Shown: positions 54,134 through 63,452 of the stretch, piece by piece
How positions within the stretch are numbered: the first letter of the stretch is position 1
Layout of the letters: every line of letters starts with the position of its first letter
Assembly (NCBI RefSeq): GCF_014692675.1
Contig: NZ_JABFCZ010000015.1
Location: 87,979 to 151,978 of the forward strand
Length of the DNA: 64,000 bases
Source of the DNA: Roseibium aggregatum
Lineage (GTDB): Bacteria > Pseudomonadota > Alphaproteobacteria > Rhizobiales > Stappiaceae
Direction: 5' to 3'
Notes under the pieces: model-generated
Told to the model about the DNA's origin: nothing
What the model saw: only the letters and a program-made list of their open reading frames with translations
Databases searched by the model: none
Translations under genes and position numbers: made by a program

Positions 54134-55355
54134 TCACGCCTTCCCGGCACCACCGGTCGAAAATCGCCAGGGCCGTTTCGGCAAAGGCCGTGTCGTTGAT
54201 ATGCGCATCGATCTCGTGCAGATCGACATTTCCCGGACACCCTTCCCGCATGGCGGCGAGAAACGCCGCTAGCCCTTCGGCGTCGTGAAGGTCCGCCCCC
54301 GGCCGGTCCCATTCGCCGCATCCGCCCACCGGCAGGATCAGGGCCGTCGGGCCTTTGGCTTTGGCAAGCTGCTCGCAATGGGCCCGGGCGACTTCTTCGC
54401 GCTCTTCGGTGTTCAACACGATGGAGGTGAGCAGGCGGTTGTGGGCATGTTGCAGATGCTCCGACCATTTGTCCGCTATCGGCTGCCAGCCGACCACATC
54501 GACCAGATCGTAACAGCCGGGCGCAACGATTTGCGGAATGCCCTTTTCGCCGGCATGGGTCAGTCGGTCGGCGCCCGCCGAAATGTTCGATCCGTTGAGA
54601 TGGTTGCCGAGCTCCTGGGTACAGAAATCGAAGACACAGGCAAAGGCGCCCTGCGCGGCAAGAGATTCAAACGCCCGCCCGCCCATGCCGGTGGCATGAA
54701 ACACCGCCACCTCGAAGCCGCGCTCCTCCAGCGCCGGCTTCAGCGCCACCATGTATTTCAGCGCGGATTTGCCGAGCGAGGTCATGCCGATCAGCGGCTT
54801 CGACCGGTCCGGAGGCTCGACCGCGCGCGCAGCGCCCAGAACGGCCCCTGCCGCCTGGCTCAGCGAGGCCTTGCAGACGGAATTGAGCCCGTATAGCCCG
54901 CCGGCCCACAGGATCATCTGGGTATCGGCGGCAAGCCGCTCCGGCGGGATCAGCGGCGAGAAGGCGACTGTGGAGACGATATATTTCGGCACGCCGAGCG
55001 GCAGGGCGGAACAGACGTCGAGGGCAAGGTCGGTACCCATGGTCCCGCCGAGCACCACCATGCCGTCGAACCGGCCCTCGCCGTAAAGACGGGCGGTCAG
55101 CAGGGCGGCCCCTTTCGCCATGATCTGCATGGCGTGGTTTTCGTCGCCGCTGTCGATCGCCGCCTGGATGGAACTGCCGCCCTCCTCGGCCACATCGTGC
55201 TTGGACCAGTCGGCCGGCTGCGCCGGATCGCCGAGCACGCTGACGTCCATGGTCAGCACCTTGCCGCCCTGCCCCCGGATGACATCGGCCATGTAGGAGA
55301 GTTCGTCGTTCTTGGTGTCATAAGTGCCGACAACGAGGATCGTCCTGTCACTCAT
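54120..55355 (-). CDS. Tm-1-like ATP-binding protein (UPF0261)
   Basis: A 411-residue protein of the Tm-1/UPF0261 family: start block TILVVGTYDTKNDELSYMAD, LGGTMGTDLALDVCSALPLG, GMTSLGKSALKYM and the late LPVGGCGEWDRPGADLHDAEG, all typical. Family members are related to the tomato virus-resistance protein Tm-1 and in bacteria lie in carboxylate or aromatic catabolic clusters, often beside TIM-barrel hydrolases. Here it follows an aldehyde dehydrogenase and a tripartite transporter, 11 bases after the dehydrogenase stop, so it is part of that uptake cluster. Reaction unknown. Confidence 0.88.
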   Translation of the reverse strand: MSDRTILVVGTYDTKNDELSYMADVIRGQGGKVLTMDVSVLGDPAQPADWSKHDVAEEGGSSIQAAIDSGDENHAMQIMAKGAALLTARLYGEGRFDGMVVLGGTMGTDLALDVCSALPLGVPKYIVSTVAFSPLIPPERLAADTQMILWAGGLYGLNSVCKASLSQAAGAVLGAARAVEPPDRSKPLIGMTSLGKSALKYMVALKPALEERGFEVAVFHATGMGGRAFESLAAQGAFACVFDFCTQELGNHLNGSNISAGADRLTHAGEKGIPQIVAPGCYDLVDVVGWQPIADKWSEHLQHAHNRLLTSIVLNTEEREEVARAHCEQLAKAKGPTALILPVGGCGEWDRPGADLHDAEGLAAFLAAMREGCPGNVDLHEIDAHINDTAFAETALAIFDRWCREGVIRHP

Positions 55356-55366
55356 TCCCTTGTCTC

Positions 55367-56854
55367 CTAAAGCTTGATCCAGGCCGTCTTCAGATCGAGA
55401 TACTTGTCGAAGGCATGCAGCGACTTGTCATGGCCGTTGCCCGACTGCTTGTGGCCGCCGAGCGGAACCGTCAGATCGGAGCCGCCGTAGGTGTTCACAT
55501 GAACCATCCCGGCCCGGATGCGCCGGATCATCCGGTGCGCCCGCGACAGATCCGCGGTCCACACGCCGGAGGCAAGGCCGTAGGACGTTCCGTTGGCGAT
55601 GTTGATGGCTTCGTCTTCCGTATCGAACGGAATAACCGCCAGCACCGGACCGAACACCTCCCGTTGCGCCAGATCATCGCCGGGTTCGACACCGGTAACG
55701 ATGGTCGGTTCCATGAAATAGCCGCCGGTTTCTTCAAGAATCCGCCGGCCGCCGATCCGGATGGTCCGGCCCGCGGACCGCGCTTCTTCGACAAAGGCGA
55801 GGTTCTGCTCAAGCTGGCGCAGGCTGTTGACGGCGCCTGCCGCCGTTTCCGGATCGAGCGGATCGCCGATTTTCATTGTCTCCACATGCGCCACCAGCCG
55901 GTCGACGAACTCATCATGGACGGAGCGCTCCACCAGAAGGCGCGTGCCGGCGATGCAGACCTGGCCGGAATTGCGGAAGATGCCGTTGGCCGATGCCTTG
56001 ACCGCCGCATCGAGGTCCGGCGCATCCGCAAAGACGATGTTCGGCGACTTGCCGCCGAGTTCCAGATAGACCCGCTTCAGGTTCGACTTCGCCGCGTTTT
56101 CCAGAAGCCTGCGCCCGACGGCGCCCGACCCGGTAAAGACCAGCACGTCGACCTCCATCGACAGGGCAATGGCCTCGCCGACGACGCTGCCTTCGCCGGT
56201 CACGACGTTGAGCACGCCAGGCGGCACACCGGCGTCGAGCGCCAGTTCGGCGAGACGAACGAGCGTCAGCGAGGCGGTTTCCGCCGGCTTCAAAACGACC
56301 GTGTTGCCGGCCGCCAGCGCCGGCCCGAGCTTCCACGCGCCGATCATCAGCGGAAAGTTCCACGGCACGATTGCGCCGACCACGCCGACCGGCTCGCGGT
56401 AGATGAGCCCCAGAACGTCGTCCGCAGTCGGGGCGATCTCACCGTAGATTTTGTCGATGGCCTCCGCGTAGTAGCGGATCGTGCCTGCCGCAGAAAGTGG
56501 TTCCGCCTTCAGCGCCATGCCGATTTCCGTACCGTTGTCGCGCACGCCGAGCACGGCAAGCTCCAGCGCGTTTTCCTCAATCAGCGCCGCCCACTTCAAC
56601 AGGATTGTCTTGCGCACTGCCGGCGCCATGCCGGACCAGCGCCCGTCCTCGAATGCTCGGCGGGCAGCAGCGATCGCGGCCTCCGCGTCGTCCCGCCCTC
56701 CCGCTGCCATGGTGGTCAGCACCTGCCCGTCCAGGGGGGAGACGACTTCCATTTCCGCACCGCTTGCGGACGGGCGGCGTTCGCCGTCGATGATGTGAAC
56801 CGCCGGTGGAACCGGAGCCTGACGGAGTTCTTCAATGCGTGCCTGATCGAGCAT
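55367..56854 (-). CDS. NAD(P)+-dependent aldehyde dehydrogenase
   Basis: A 495-residue class I aldehyde dehydrogenase that oxidises an aldehyde to a carboxylate. Cofactor loop FTGSGAVGRRLLENA, catalytic Glu in YLELGGKSPNIVF, catalytic Cys in NSGQVCIAGTRLLV, and the late VFGPVLAVIPFDTEDEAINIAN. ATG at 56854 has GAGGTGA in front, 5 bases after the TctA-like stop, so the genes are co-transcribed. Placed between transporter and Tm-1-like gene, it probably oxidises an aldehyde intermediate of the imported compound. Confidence 0.92.
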   Translation of the reverse strand: MLDQARIEELRQAPVPPAVHIIDGERRPSASGAEMEVVSPLDGQVLTTMAAGGRDDAEAAIAAARRAFEDGRWSGMAPAVRKTILLKWAALIEENALELAVLGVRDNGTEIGMALKAEPLSAAGTIRYYAEAIDKIYGEIAPTADDVLGLIYREPVGVVGAIVPWNFPLMIGAWKLGPALAAGNTVVLKPAETASLTLVRLAELALDAGVPPGVLNVVTGEGSVVGEAIALSMEVDVLVFTGSGAVGRRLLENAAKSNLKRVYLELGGKSPNIVFADAPDLDAAVKASANGIFRNSGQVCIAGTRLLVERSVHDEFVDRLVAHVETMKIGDPLDPETAAGAVNSLRQLEQNLAFVEEARSAGRTIRIGGRRILEETGGYFMEPTIVTGVEPGDDLAQREVFGPVLAVIPFDTEDEAINIANGTSYGLASGVWTADLSRAHRMIRRIRAGMVHVNTYGGSDLTVPLGGHKQSGNGHDKSLHAFDKYLDLKTAWIKL

Positions 56855-56859
56855 GGGCG

Positions 56860-58383
56860 TCACCTCATCTGACTGTCGTGCACATCGTGGTCATGGGACA
56901 TTTCGGGCTCGCGCGACCGGCGTTCGCGGATGATGCCCCAGAAATGCATCACGATGAGCAGTACAATGGCGGCCGCGATCAGGGCGGAGATCGGGCGGTC
57001 GACGAAGTCGAGCGGGGTCTTTACCCGCGCCATGGCCGAGCGCAGCTTCACCTCCATGATACCGCCGAGCACGATACCGAGAATGATCGGCACGATCGGC
57101 AGGTTCTGACGTTTCAGAATCAGGCCGATGATCCCGAAACCGGCTGCGATCGCGCAATCGGAAGCGGAATTGCGCAGGGAATACACACCGACAAAACTGA
57201 GCGTCAGGATCATCACGCCGAGAAAGCGCGTCGGAATGCGGATGATGCGGATCAGCAGGTTCGACGAGAACAGCATGAACACGATGACGATCACATTGAG
57301 CGCGATCATGGCCATGTAAAGCGCGTAGACGAAGTCGAGCTTGTTCTGGAACAGGGCCGGGCCCGGTATCACGTTGTGAACGTAGAAGACCGATAGCATC
57401 ATCGCCGTCAGCGCCTCGCCGGGAATGCCCAGCGCCAGCAGCGGGATCATGGCGGCCGCCGGCACCGCATTGTTGGCCGATTCCGAGGCGACGAGCCCTT
57501 CCGGAGATCCCTTGCCGAACAGGTCCGGATCCTTCGAGGTCTTCTGCGCATAGGTATAGGACAGGAACTGGGCGGTGAATTCACCCACGCCCGGGATCAT
57601 GCCCATCAGCACGCCGAAACCGGCCCCGACGGAAGCGATCCGCTTGTAACGCAGGACTTCCTTCAGGGCGCTCCACATCGAGCCCTGAATGCGCTGTGTT
57701 TTCGGTGCGGATTCCGGCTCGTTGAGCAGGACGAACGCCTGGCTGATGGCGAAGAGCCCAAGCACCACGACGATCAGATTGACACCCGAGGCCAGCCATT
57801 CCTGACCGAAAGTGAAGCGCTGGGTGTATTTCACCGGTTCCAGGCCGATCGTGCCGAGGAAGATACCAAAGGCAGCCAGCATGCCGGCGGCGAAGGTCTG
57901 GCCGCGATGGGCAATGATCACCAGGACGATGCCGAGCAGGGCTGCCAGGAAAATCTCGCGGCTGCCGAACATGGGCGCGATCTTCGCCAGCACCGGCGAA
58001 AACAGGATCAGCACCACGATCGAGATGATCCCGCCCAGGAATGACGCACCGTAGGCCAACCCGAGCGCCTTCAGCGCCTGACCGCTTTTCGTCATCGGAT
58101 GGCCGTCGTAGGTGGTCAGCGCGTTGACGGCGGTGCCCGGCGTGTTGATCAGGTTCGCCGGGAGCGCGCCGCCGAACATGGACGAGCCGTAGATGCCAAG
58201 CAGCATGGTGAGCCCGACCAGCGGCTCCATGGAAAAGGTTGCGGGCAGGAGAATGGCGATGGCGACTGCCGGCCCGACGCCAGGGATCGCCCCGATGATC
58301 ACGCCGCCGACCGAGCCGATCAGAAGGGCAAACGCCACATCGAACCGCGCCAGGAGTTCCACACCGGAAAGAAAAGTATCCAT
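56860..58383 (-). CDS. Tripartite tricarboxylate transporter large permease (TctA type)
   Basis: A 507-residue membrane protein with twelve or so helices, TctA family. Blocks: GSVGGVIIGAIPGVGPAVAIAILLPATF, GGALPANLINTPGTAVNAL, GMIPGVGEFTAQFLSY and MIPLLALGIPGEALTAMML. It forms the channel of a three-part, binding-protein-dependent carboxylate importer with the TctB-like and TctC-like products upstream. Spaced 11 bases after TctB, same operon. Confidence 0.93.
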   Translation of the reverse strand: MDTFLSGVELLARFDVAFALLIGSVGGVIIGAIPGVGPAVAIAILLPATFSMEPLVGLTMLLGIYGSSMFGGALPANLINTPGTAVNALTTYDGHPMTKSGQALKALGLAYGASFLGGIISIVVLILFSPVLAKIAPMFGSREIFLAALLGIVLVIIAHRGQTFAAGMLAAFGIFLGTIGLEPVKYTQRFTFGQEWLASGVNLIVVVLGLFAISQAFVLLNEPESAPKTQRIQGSMWSALKEVLRYKRIASVGAGFGVLMGMIPGVGEFTAQFLSYTYAQKTSKDPDLFGKGSPEGLVASESANNAVPAAAMIPLLALGIPGEALTAMMLSVFYVHNVIPGPALFQNKLDFVYALYMAMIALNVIVIVFMLFSSNLLIRIIRIPTRFLGVMILTLSFVGVYSLRNSASDCAIAAGFGIIGLILKRQNLPIVPIILGIVLGGIMEVKLRSAMARVKTPLDFVDRPISALIAAAIVLLIVMHFWGIIRERRSREPEMSHDHDVHDSQMR

Positions 58384-58394
58384 AATGCACGCGC

Positions 58395-58934
58395 TCAGAG
58401 GTAGGTCATCATGAAGCTTCTGATGCCGTCCGGCAGGCCCTCATATATGAGCCCCGCGGGGAGCTTCACCTGCAGAAAGGCCTTGAACAGGATGACGACA
58501 GCCACGGCGAAAAGCGTCGAAGCCGCCATCCAGCGGAAACTGCGGTATCCCATGCGGAACGACAGCAACCCGCAGAACAGGATCGTCGACAGCAGATAGC
58601 CCAGAAGCGGAACGACGGCGACATAGGCCATGAACCACAGGGCGAATTCGATGGATCGCAGCCAGTAAAGCACTTCCTGAAGCCTGCCCGGAATCCGCTC
58701 GGAGACAAGGGATCCGATCAGATGGAACAGGCTGAAGGTCACCATCAGGACAATGGCGATCGTGGGCCAGAATGCGGGCTGGGCGAACAGTTTGGTCCGT
58801 TTCACCCAGACGACCTGATCCGGAATATTCACGAGCAGGAACAGGGAGAAGAGGAAAAACGTCAGGGCGAAGACCATGTCGCCCGGCCGCCGGTACCGCT
58901 TGAACAGATCCTGCAGGTTCTTGATACGGTTCAT
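58395..58934 (-). CDS. Tripartite tricarboxylate transporter small permease (TctB type)
   Basis: A 179-residue membrane protein with four helices: FALTFFLFSLFLLVNIPDQV, PTIAIVLMVTFSLFHLIGSL, ALWFMAYVAVVPLLGYLLST and ASTLFAVAVVILFKAFL. This is the TctB layout. ATG at 58934 follows AGGGGACAGCC. It pairs with the TctA product. Short gap to the binding-protein gene (55 bases), so one operon TctC-TctB-TctA-aldehyde dehydrogenase-Tm-1. Confidence 0.88.
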   Translation of the reverse strand: MNRIKNLQDLFKRYRRPGDMVFALTFFLFSLFLLVNIPDQVVWVKRTKLFAQPAFWPTIAIVLMVTFSLFHLIGSLVSERIPGRLQEVLYWLRSIEFALWFMAYVAVVPLLGYLLSTILFCGLLSFRMGYRSFRWMAASTLFAVAVVILFKAFLQVKLPAGLIYEGLPDGIRSFMMTYL

Positions 58935-58989
58935 GGCTGTCCCCTGGGAAGAGCGCCCGCACCAAAAATGCGGGCGCATCCGTCCATCG

Positions 58990-59928
58990 TTACTTGGCGT
59001 TCAGGGCTTCGACCGTCGCCATCGTTTTCTTGTCTTTTTCGATCTGGGCGGCGGACTCCTCCGCGTTTTGCCAGTAGATCAGCGCTCCCGTTTCGGCCGC
59101 AAGCTTGCGGGCCGCTTCGGACGCCATCACCTTACTGGCAACCGCCGCGATCTTCTCACGCACGTCCGCCGGCGTTTCCTTGCGGACAAAGAGGCCGTTC
59201 CAGAGCGCCACGTTCAGGTCCGGCTCGATTTCGCCGACGGTCGGCGTGTCCGGCGTCAGCGGAATTCTCTTCGAGCCGATGGATGCCAGCACGTTCACCT
59301 TGTCCAGACAGGGCAGTATGAGCTGCAGGGTCGTGTTGATCACGTCCGCATCGCCGGAGGCGAGCGTGTTGCAGTCCAGGGCATCGAATGCGGCATCGCT
59401 GCCGAATTGAAATCCCAGCTTGTCGGCAAGCGCGAAGGTCACCTGCGTCGGGATCAGGACAGTGCCGAAGTGGCCGAGGGCGACATCGTTGTCTTTGGCG
59501 TAGGCGGCCAGTTCCTGCATCGTGGCATAGGGCGCATCCTTGGACGCCGCGATCACGAAGGGATAGGTCAGGAAGATCCCGACCGGATCGAACGGGTTCG
59601 GGTTGAGCGCGGGAATGCCGACCTGCGGCCCGACCAGCGGAACGCCGATCACGAAGGAGCCGATCGTGTAACCGTCCGCCGGAGCCGCGGCAACCTCGGC
59701 GGCACCGGGGAACGGACCGCCGCCGCCGCCCGGCTTGTTCACCACGGCCGCCGGAACGTCATACGTCTTCTGGAACTCGTCGGCGATCATGCGTGTCAGC
59801 ACGTCCTCCAGATCGCCCGGCGGGAAGGGAACCACGAACTCGACCGGCTTTTCAGGATATTCCGCCATTGCCGACATGGGAAAGGCAAGCGCCGCAACCG
59901 CAGCCGTCACTGCAATAAGCTGTTTCAT
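58990..59928 (-). CDS. Tripartite tricarboxylate transporter substrate-binding protein (TctC type)
   Basis: A 312-residue periplasmic binding protein. Signal peptide (KQLIAVTAAVAALAFPMSAMA), then family blocks YPEKPVEFVVPFPPGDLED, GGPFPGAAEVAAAPADGYTIG, PFVIAASKDAPYATMQELAAYAK and FVRKETPADVREKIAAV. Closest to the Bug-type receptors that bind carboxylates such as tricarboxylates, nicotinate or aromatic acids. ATG at 59928 follows AGGAGAACGGAA. First gene of the operon, divergent from the IclR regulator. Confidence 0.92.
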   Translation of the reverse strand: MKQLIAVTAAVAALAFPMSAMAEYPEKPVEFVVPFPPGDLEDVLTRMIADEFQKTYDVPAAVVNKPGGGGGPFPGAAEVAAAPADGYTIGSFVIGVPLVGPQVGIPALNPNPFDPVGIFLTYPFVIAASKDAPYATMQELAAYAKDNDVALGHFGTVLIPTQVTFALADKLGFQFGSDAAFDALDCNTLASGDADVINTTLQLILPCLDKVNVLASIGSKRIPLTPDTPTVGEIEPDLNVALWNGLFVRKETPADVREKIAAVASKVMASEAARKLAAETGALIYWQNAEESAAQIEKDKKTMATVEALNAK

Positions 59929-59964
59929 TTCCGTTCTCCTGCTGAAAGTTTTATGGTTTATTAT

Positions 59965-59982
59965 TTGAACCGTTGGTATCAA
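59965..59982. promoter_or_regulatory. Imperfect dyad, candidate IclR operator
   Basis: TTGAACCGTTGGTATCAA between the divergent transporter operon and the IclR gene has TTGA...TCAA arms and an inner CC/GG pair. IclR proteins bind such imperfect dyads; assignment is tentative. Confidence 0.4.
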
Positions 59983-60065
59983 TTATTCTTGCTCCCATGG
60001 TGTTTTTCTGTCAAGGTTTGTTTCAAATGTAACCAAAATATCGAACTGGAACTTCAGGCACCCGG

Positions 60066-60851
60066 ATGGGAACGATCACCAAAGCCCTTGAAATGTTGAA
60101 CTGTTTTTCCCGGAAACGGCCGGAGATCGGATTGAGTGAATTCGTCCGGCTCACCGGGCGGGACAAGGCAACGGTGCACCGGCACTTGTCGGAACTGGAG
60201 CAAAACGGCTTCCTGGAGCAGCATCCGGTCACCCGCGCCTACCGGCTGGGTCCGGCGATCCTGCGACTGTCCGCCGTCCGGGAGACGACAAACCCGCTCC
60301 GGTCCGTGGTTCGGCCGATCATTCTGGAACTGTCCAACGAAGTCGGCGAGCTCGTCCATTTTTCAATGCTTCAGGGCCTGAGCCTGTCGCCCGTGCACAA
60401 CGCGGATCCCCGGATCCACGGCACCCAGGTATTTTTTGACGAGGCCGAGCTCCTGCCCCTGCATGCCACCGCTTCGGGCCTCGCCATCCTTGCATTTTCG
60501 CCCGGGAAATTCGTCGACCGGGTTCTCGCCCGGCCGCTGCAGCGCTTCACCGAAAACACGATCACCGATCCGGACACCTTGCGCGACATGATCGCGAAGG
60601 TCCGCGAAACGGGCTTCAGCTTTCTCGAGCAGGGGTTCGACAAGGAAGTAACCTCGCGCGGCGTCCCGATATTCGGTCCGGACGGAACCGTGCTCGGCGC
60701 GCTCGCCGTCGCCATTCCGCACACGCGGCTGACGGACGAAAAGAGCGCAGCGGCTCTGGCTGTGTTGCGCAAGGGCATGGTCCGCATAACCCGGTCCATC
60801 GGAGGCACGATCCCGCCGGAACACGCACACAAATGGTGTATTGATGACTGA
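60066..60851 (+). CDS. IclR-family transcriptional regulator
   Basis: A 261-residue IclR regulator. N-terminal winged helix (GTITKALEMLNCFS, FVRLTGRDKATVHRHLSELEQNGFLEQ) and C-terminal effector-binding domain (LPLHATASGLAILAF, FDKEVTSRGVPIFGPDGTVLGALAVAIP read in parts, a small-molecule fold). It is divergent from the transporter-dehydrogenase operon and overlaps the HAD-hydrolase gene by 8 bases, so it likely controls both. Effector unknown, probably the imported acid. Confidence 0.92.
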   Translation: MGTITKALEMLNCFSRKRPEIGLSEFVRLTGRDKATVHRHLSELEQNGFLEQHPVTRAYRLGPAILRLSAVRETTNPLRSVVRPIILELSNEVGELVHFSMLQGLSLSPVHNADPRIHGTQVFFDEAELLPLHATASGLAILAFSPGKFVDRVLARPLQRFTENTITDPDTLRDMIAKVRETGFSFLEQGFDKEVTSRGVPIFGPDGTVLGALAVAIPHTRLTDEKSAAALAVLRKGMVRITRSIGGTIPPEHAHKWCIDD

Positions 60852-61506
60852 ACGGGCGCTCATCCTCGATTTCGGCGGCGTCATCACCCGCACGCTGTTC
60901 GAAACCCACCCGCAGACAGAACGGGCCCTGGGGCTCTCGCCCGGCACGCTGACCTGGCGCGGCCCGTTCGATCCCGAGAGCGATCCGCTGTGGCGGTCGA
61001 TGCAGGCCGATGAGATCAGCGAACGGGACTACTGGAAGGCCCGCACCCGGGAAGTCGCCGAACTAACCGGCGCCGGCTGGACGGAGATGTCCGATTTCGT
61101 CCGCGCCGCCCGTGGCGCCAGCCCGGCCGACGTCATCCGCCCGGAGTTCCTGTTCACGCTTCAGATGGTCAAGGCCGCCGGTATTCGCGCGGCGATCCTC
61201 TCAAACGAGCTGGACCTTTTCTATGGCGCCGACTTCCGGGCGAAACTTCCGTTCCTGAAGGATTTCGACGTCATCCACGATGCGACCTACACGAAGATCC
61301 TGAAGCCTGATCCGCGTGCCTACACCGGGGTTCTGACGGATCTCGGACTAGCGCCGGAGGCCTGCGTCTTTGTCGACGATCAGGCCCGCAACATTGCCGG
61401 CGCCGGCGCCGTCGGCCTTACCACCGTTCACTTCAACGTCCAGGCACCTGCCGAAAGTTATGCCGAAGCCATGAAGCTGCTCGGCCTTTCTGGAGAAACC
61501 TCATGA
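60844..61506 (+). CDS. HAD-superfamily hydrolase
   Basis: A 220-residue HAD hydrolase. The nucleophile motif LDFGGVITRT (D9, with the second Asp of DxD replaced by Gly, as in some YihX-type members), AILSNELDLFYG, LKPDPRAY and VFVDDQARNIAGA are the four HAD motifs. It may hydrolyse a phosphate ester or haloacid. ATG at 60844 overlaps the IclR gene by 8 bases, and its stop overlaps the aminotransferase start by four bases (ATGA), so the three are an operon. Confidence 0.88.
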   Translation: MTERALILDFGGVITRTLFETHPQTERALGLSPGTLTWRGPFDPESDPLWRSMQADEISERDYWKARTREVAELTGAGWTEMSDFVRAARGASPADVIRPEFLFTLQMVKAAGIRAAILSNELDLFYGADFRAKLPFLKDFDVIHDATYTKILKPDPRAYTGVLTDLGLAPEACVFVDDQARNIAGAGAVGLTTVHFNVQAPAESYAEAMKLLGLSGETS

Positions 61507-62858
61507 AAAACAAGAATTTCCTGAAGGAAAACAACGCCCGTCACCTGTGGCACCCGATGGCCCATCCGGCCGACAGCCTTGCCAATCCGCCCGACATCAT
61601 CGTCGAGGGCGACGGGGTCATGATCACCGACGTGGACGGCCACAGAACCGTCGATGCGGTCGGCGGACTGTGGAACGTCAATCTCGGCTATTCCTGCGAC
61701 CCGGTGAAGGCGGCGATCGCTGCCCAGCTCGACAAGCTGCCCTATTACTCGATCTTCCGCGGCACCACCAATGACGCGGTGATCGAACTGAGCGAAATGC
61801 TCAAGGACTTCTTTGCCCCCGACGGCCTGTCGCGCGCCTTCTTCACTTCGGGAGGCTCGGACAGTGTGGAAATCGCCCTGCGGCTTGCCCGGCAATATCA
61901 CAAGATCCGCGGCGAGGCGGGCCGGGTCAAATACCTCAGCCTGAAGAAGGGCTATCACGGCACCCACACCCTCGGCGCCTCGGTCAACGGCAATGCCAAT
62001 TTCCGCACCCAGTACGAACCGTTGATGCCGGGCTGCTATCACATCCCCGCACCTTACACCTACCGCAACCCGTTCAACGAGACCGATCCGGAAAAGCTGG
62101 CCGGCCTCTGCCTGGCTGCCCTTGAGGACGAGATCCGGTTCCAGGGCGCAGAGACCATTGCCGCGATGATCATGGAGCCGGTGCTGGGTGCCGGCGGCGT
62201 CATTCCGCCCCATGAGAGCTTCATGCCCGGCGTGCGCGAGATCTGCTCAAGGTACGGCATCCTGCTGATCGCCGACGAGGTCATCACCGCCTTCGGCCGC
62301 ACCGGAAGCTGGACCGGTTCCCGTCACTGGGGCGTCAAGCCGGACATGATGACCACGGCGAAGGCGATCACCAACGGCTATTTCCCCTTCGGCGCTGTCA
62401 TGATCTCCGACCAGGTCGCGGAAACCTTCGAGACCGACAAGACCGGAAAAGGCGCCATCGGTTCCGGCTACACCTATTCCGGCCATCCGGTCGGGGCGGC
62501 CGCAGCCATTGCCTGCCTGAAGGAAACCGAGCGCCTCGCGGTCAAGGACAATGCCGGTGCGCGCGGCGCGCAGCTTTACGAAGGCTTGGTCGCCCTGAAG
62601 GAAAAATACGAGGTCATCGGCGATGTGCGCGGCGGCCACGGTCTGATGTGCGCCCTGGAACTTGTCTCCGACCGGGCAGCAAAGTCCCCAATCGACAAGC
62701 CGACCATCGGCAAGGTGCATCGCACGACTTACGAAAACGGCGCCATGATCCGCGTCTCCGGCAACAACATCATCCTGTCGCCCCCGCTCGTGCTCGGTGC
62801 GGAGCATGTCGAGACCATCCTTGCGGCCCTCGACACGGGCTTTGCCGCGATCTCCTGA
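61503..62858 (+). CDS. Class-III PLP aminotransferase (taurine/beta-alanine-pyruvate type)
   Basis: A 451-residue fold-type I aminotransferase. Key points: FTSGGSDSVEIALRLARQY, GYHGTHTLGASVNGN, EPVLGAGGVIPP, IADEVITAFGRTGSW (Asp holding PLP N1) and TTAKAITNGYFPFGAVM with the PLP Lys in TTAKAITNGY. These are typical of omega-amino acid aminotransferases acting on taurine, beta-alanine or putrescine-like amines with pyruvate. It is translated from an ATGA overlap with the HAD gene. Its product aldehyde could feed the divergent aldehyde dehydrogenase, which is an inference. Confidence 0.9.
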   Translation: MKNKNFLKENNARHLWHPMAHPADSLANPPDIIVEGDGVMITDVDGHRTVDAVGGLWNVNLGYSCDPVKAAIAAQLDKLPYYSIFRGTTNDAVIELSEMLKDFFAPDGLSRAFFTSGGSDSVEIALRLARQYHKIRGEAGRVKYLSLKKGYHGTHTLGASVNGNANFRTQYEPLMPGCYHIPAPYTYRNPFNETDPEKLAGLCLAALEDEIRFQGAETIAAMIMEPVLGAGGVIPPHESFMPGVREICSRYGILLIADEVITAFGRTGSWTGSRHWGVKPDMMTTAKAITNGYFPFGAVMISDQVAETFETDKTGKGAIGSGYTYSGHPVGAAAAIACLKETERLAVKDNAGARGAQLYEGLVALKEKYEVIGDVRGGHGLMCALELVSDRAAKSPIDKPTIGKVHRTTYENGAMIRVSGNNIILSPPLVLGAEHVETILAALDTGFAAIS

Positions 62859-62876
62859 GTCCGGCACCAGATGAAG

Positions 62877-62903
62877 CCGGCCCGCGCGCCTTGTGCGGGC
62901 CGG
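62877..62903 (+). terminator. 9-bp GC hairpin after the aminotransferase gene
   Basis: CCGGCCCGC (62877-62885), loop GCGCCTTGT, GCGGGCCGG (62895-62903). Located 18 bases past the aminotransferase stop; no T run. Probable terminator of the IclR-HAD-aminotransferase operon. Confidence 0.65.
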
Positions 62904-62951
62904 GGACCGATCCTATATTTTCTCAAAATTGAAACTACAGGATCCCCTCCC

Positions 62952-63398
62952 ATGCAAGATGCGGTGAAAATTACCTGTGCCGCCTGCGGCCAGACCAACC
63001 GGGTGCCGGTGGCCAAGCTCACGTCCGGCCCGAAGTGCGGCATCTGCGGTGAAGCCCTTGCTTCCGGCAAGGTCGCCGAACTGGACCAGCAGGCCCACGA
63101 CAAGGCGACGAAAACGGACGAACTGCCGATCGTTGTCGACTACTGGGCGCCCTGGTGCGGCCCCTGCCGGATGATGGCGCCGGAATTCGCCAAGGCGGCG
63201 AAGGCGCTCAACCCCCATGTCCGTTTCGCCAAGATCAATACCGAGGACTTTCCGCGCGTGTCCCAGAAGCTCGGCATTCGCGGCATTCCGCTGCTGATCC
63301 TGTGGCACAAGGGCCGCGAAGTCGCCCGTCTGGCCGGCGCCCGGCCCGCTCGTGACATCGAGGCCTTCGTCCGCCAGTCGGCCACCGTCCGCGGTTAG
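62952..63398 (+). CDS. trxC: Thioredoxin 2
   Basis: A 148-residue thioredoxin with an N-terminal zinc finger: C9 and C12 (TCAACGQ) with C29 and C32 (KCGICG) as ligands, and active site WCGPC (C69, C72) in the thioredoxin fold (YWAPWCGPCRMMAPEF). This is TrxC, a redox and chaperone thioredoxin induced under oxidative stress, often OxyR-controlled. GGATCCCCTCC precedes the ATG. Length is normal. Confidence 0.95.
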   Translation: MQDAVKITCAACGQTNRVPVAKLTSGPKCGICGEALASGKVAELDQQAHDKATKTDELPIVVDYWAPWCGPCRMMAPEFAKAAKALNPHVRFAKINTEDFPRVSQKLGIRGIPLLILWHKGREVARLAGARPARDIEAFVRQSATVRG

Positions 63399-63452
63399 TG
63401 TTGGCTAGGACAAACAAGTTGCTGATATTCAGAGGTTTCATGTAATAAAATA

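Noticed and set aside
55415..56872. Plus-strand open frame opposite the aldehyde dehydrogenase gene
   Set aside because: Antisense shadow of a well-conserved enzyme gene.
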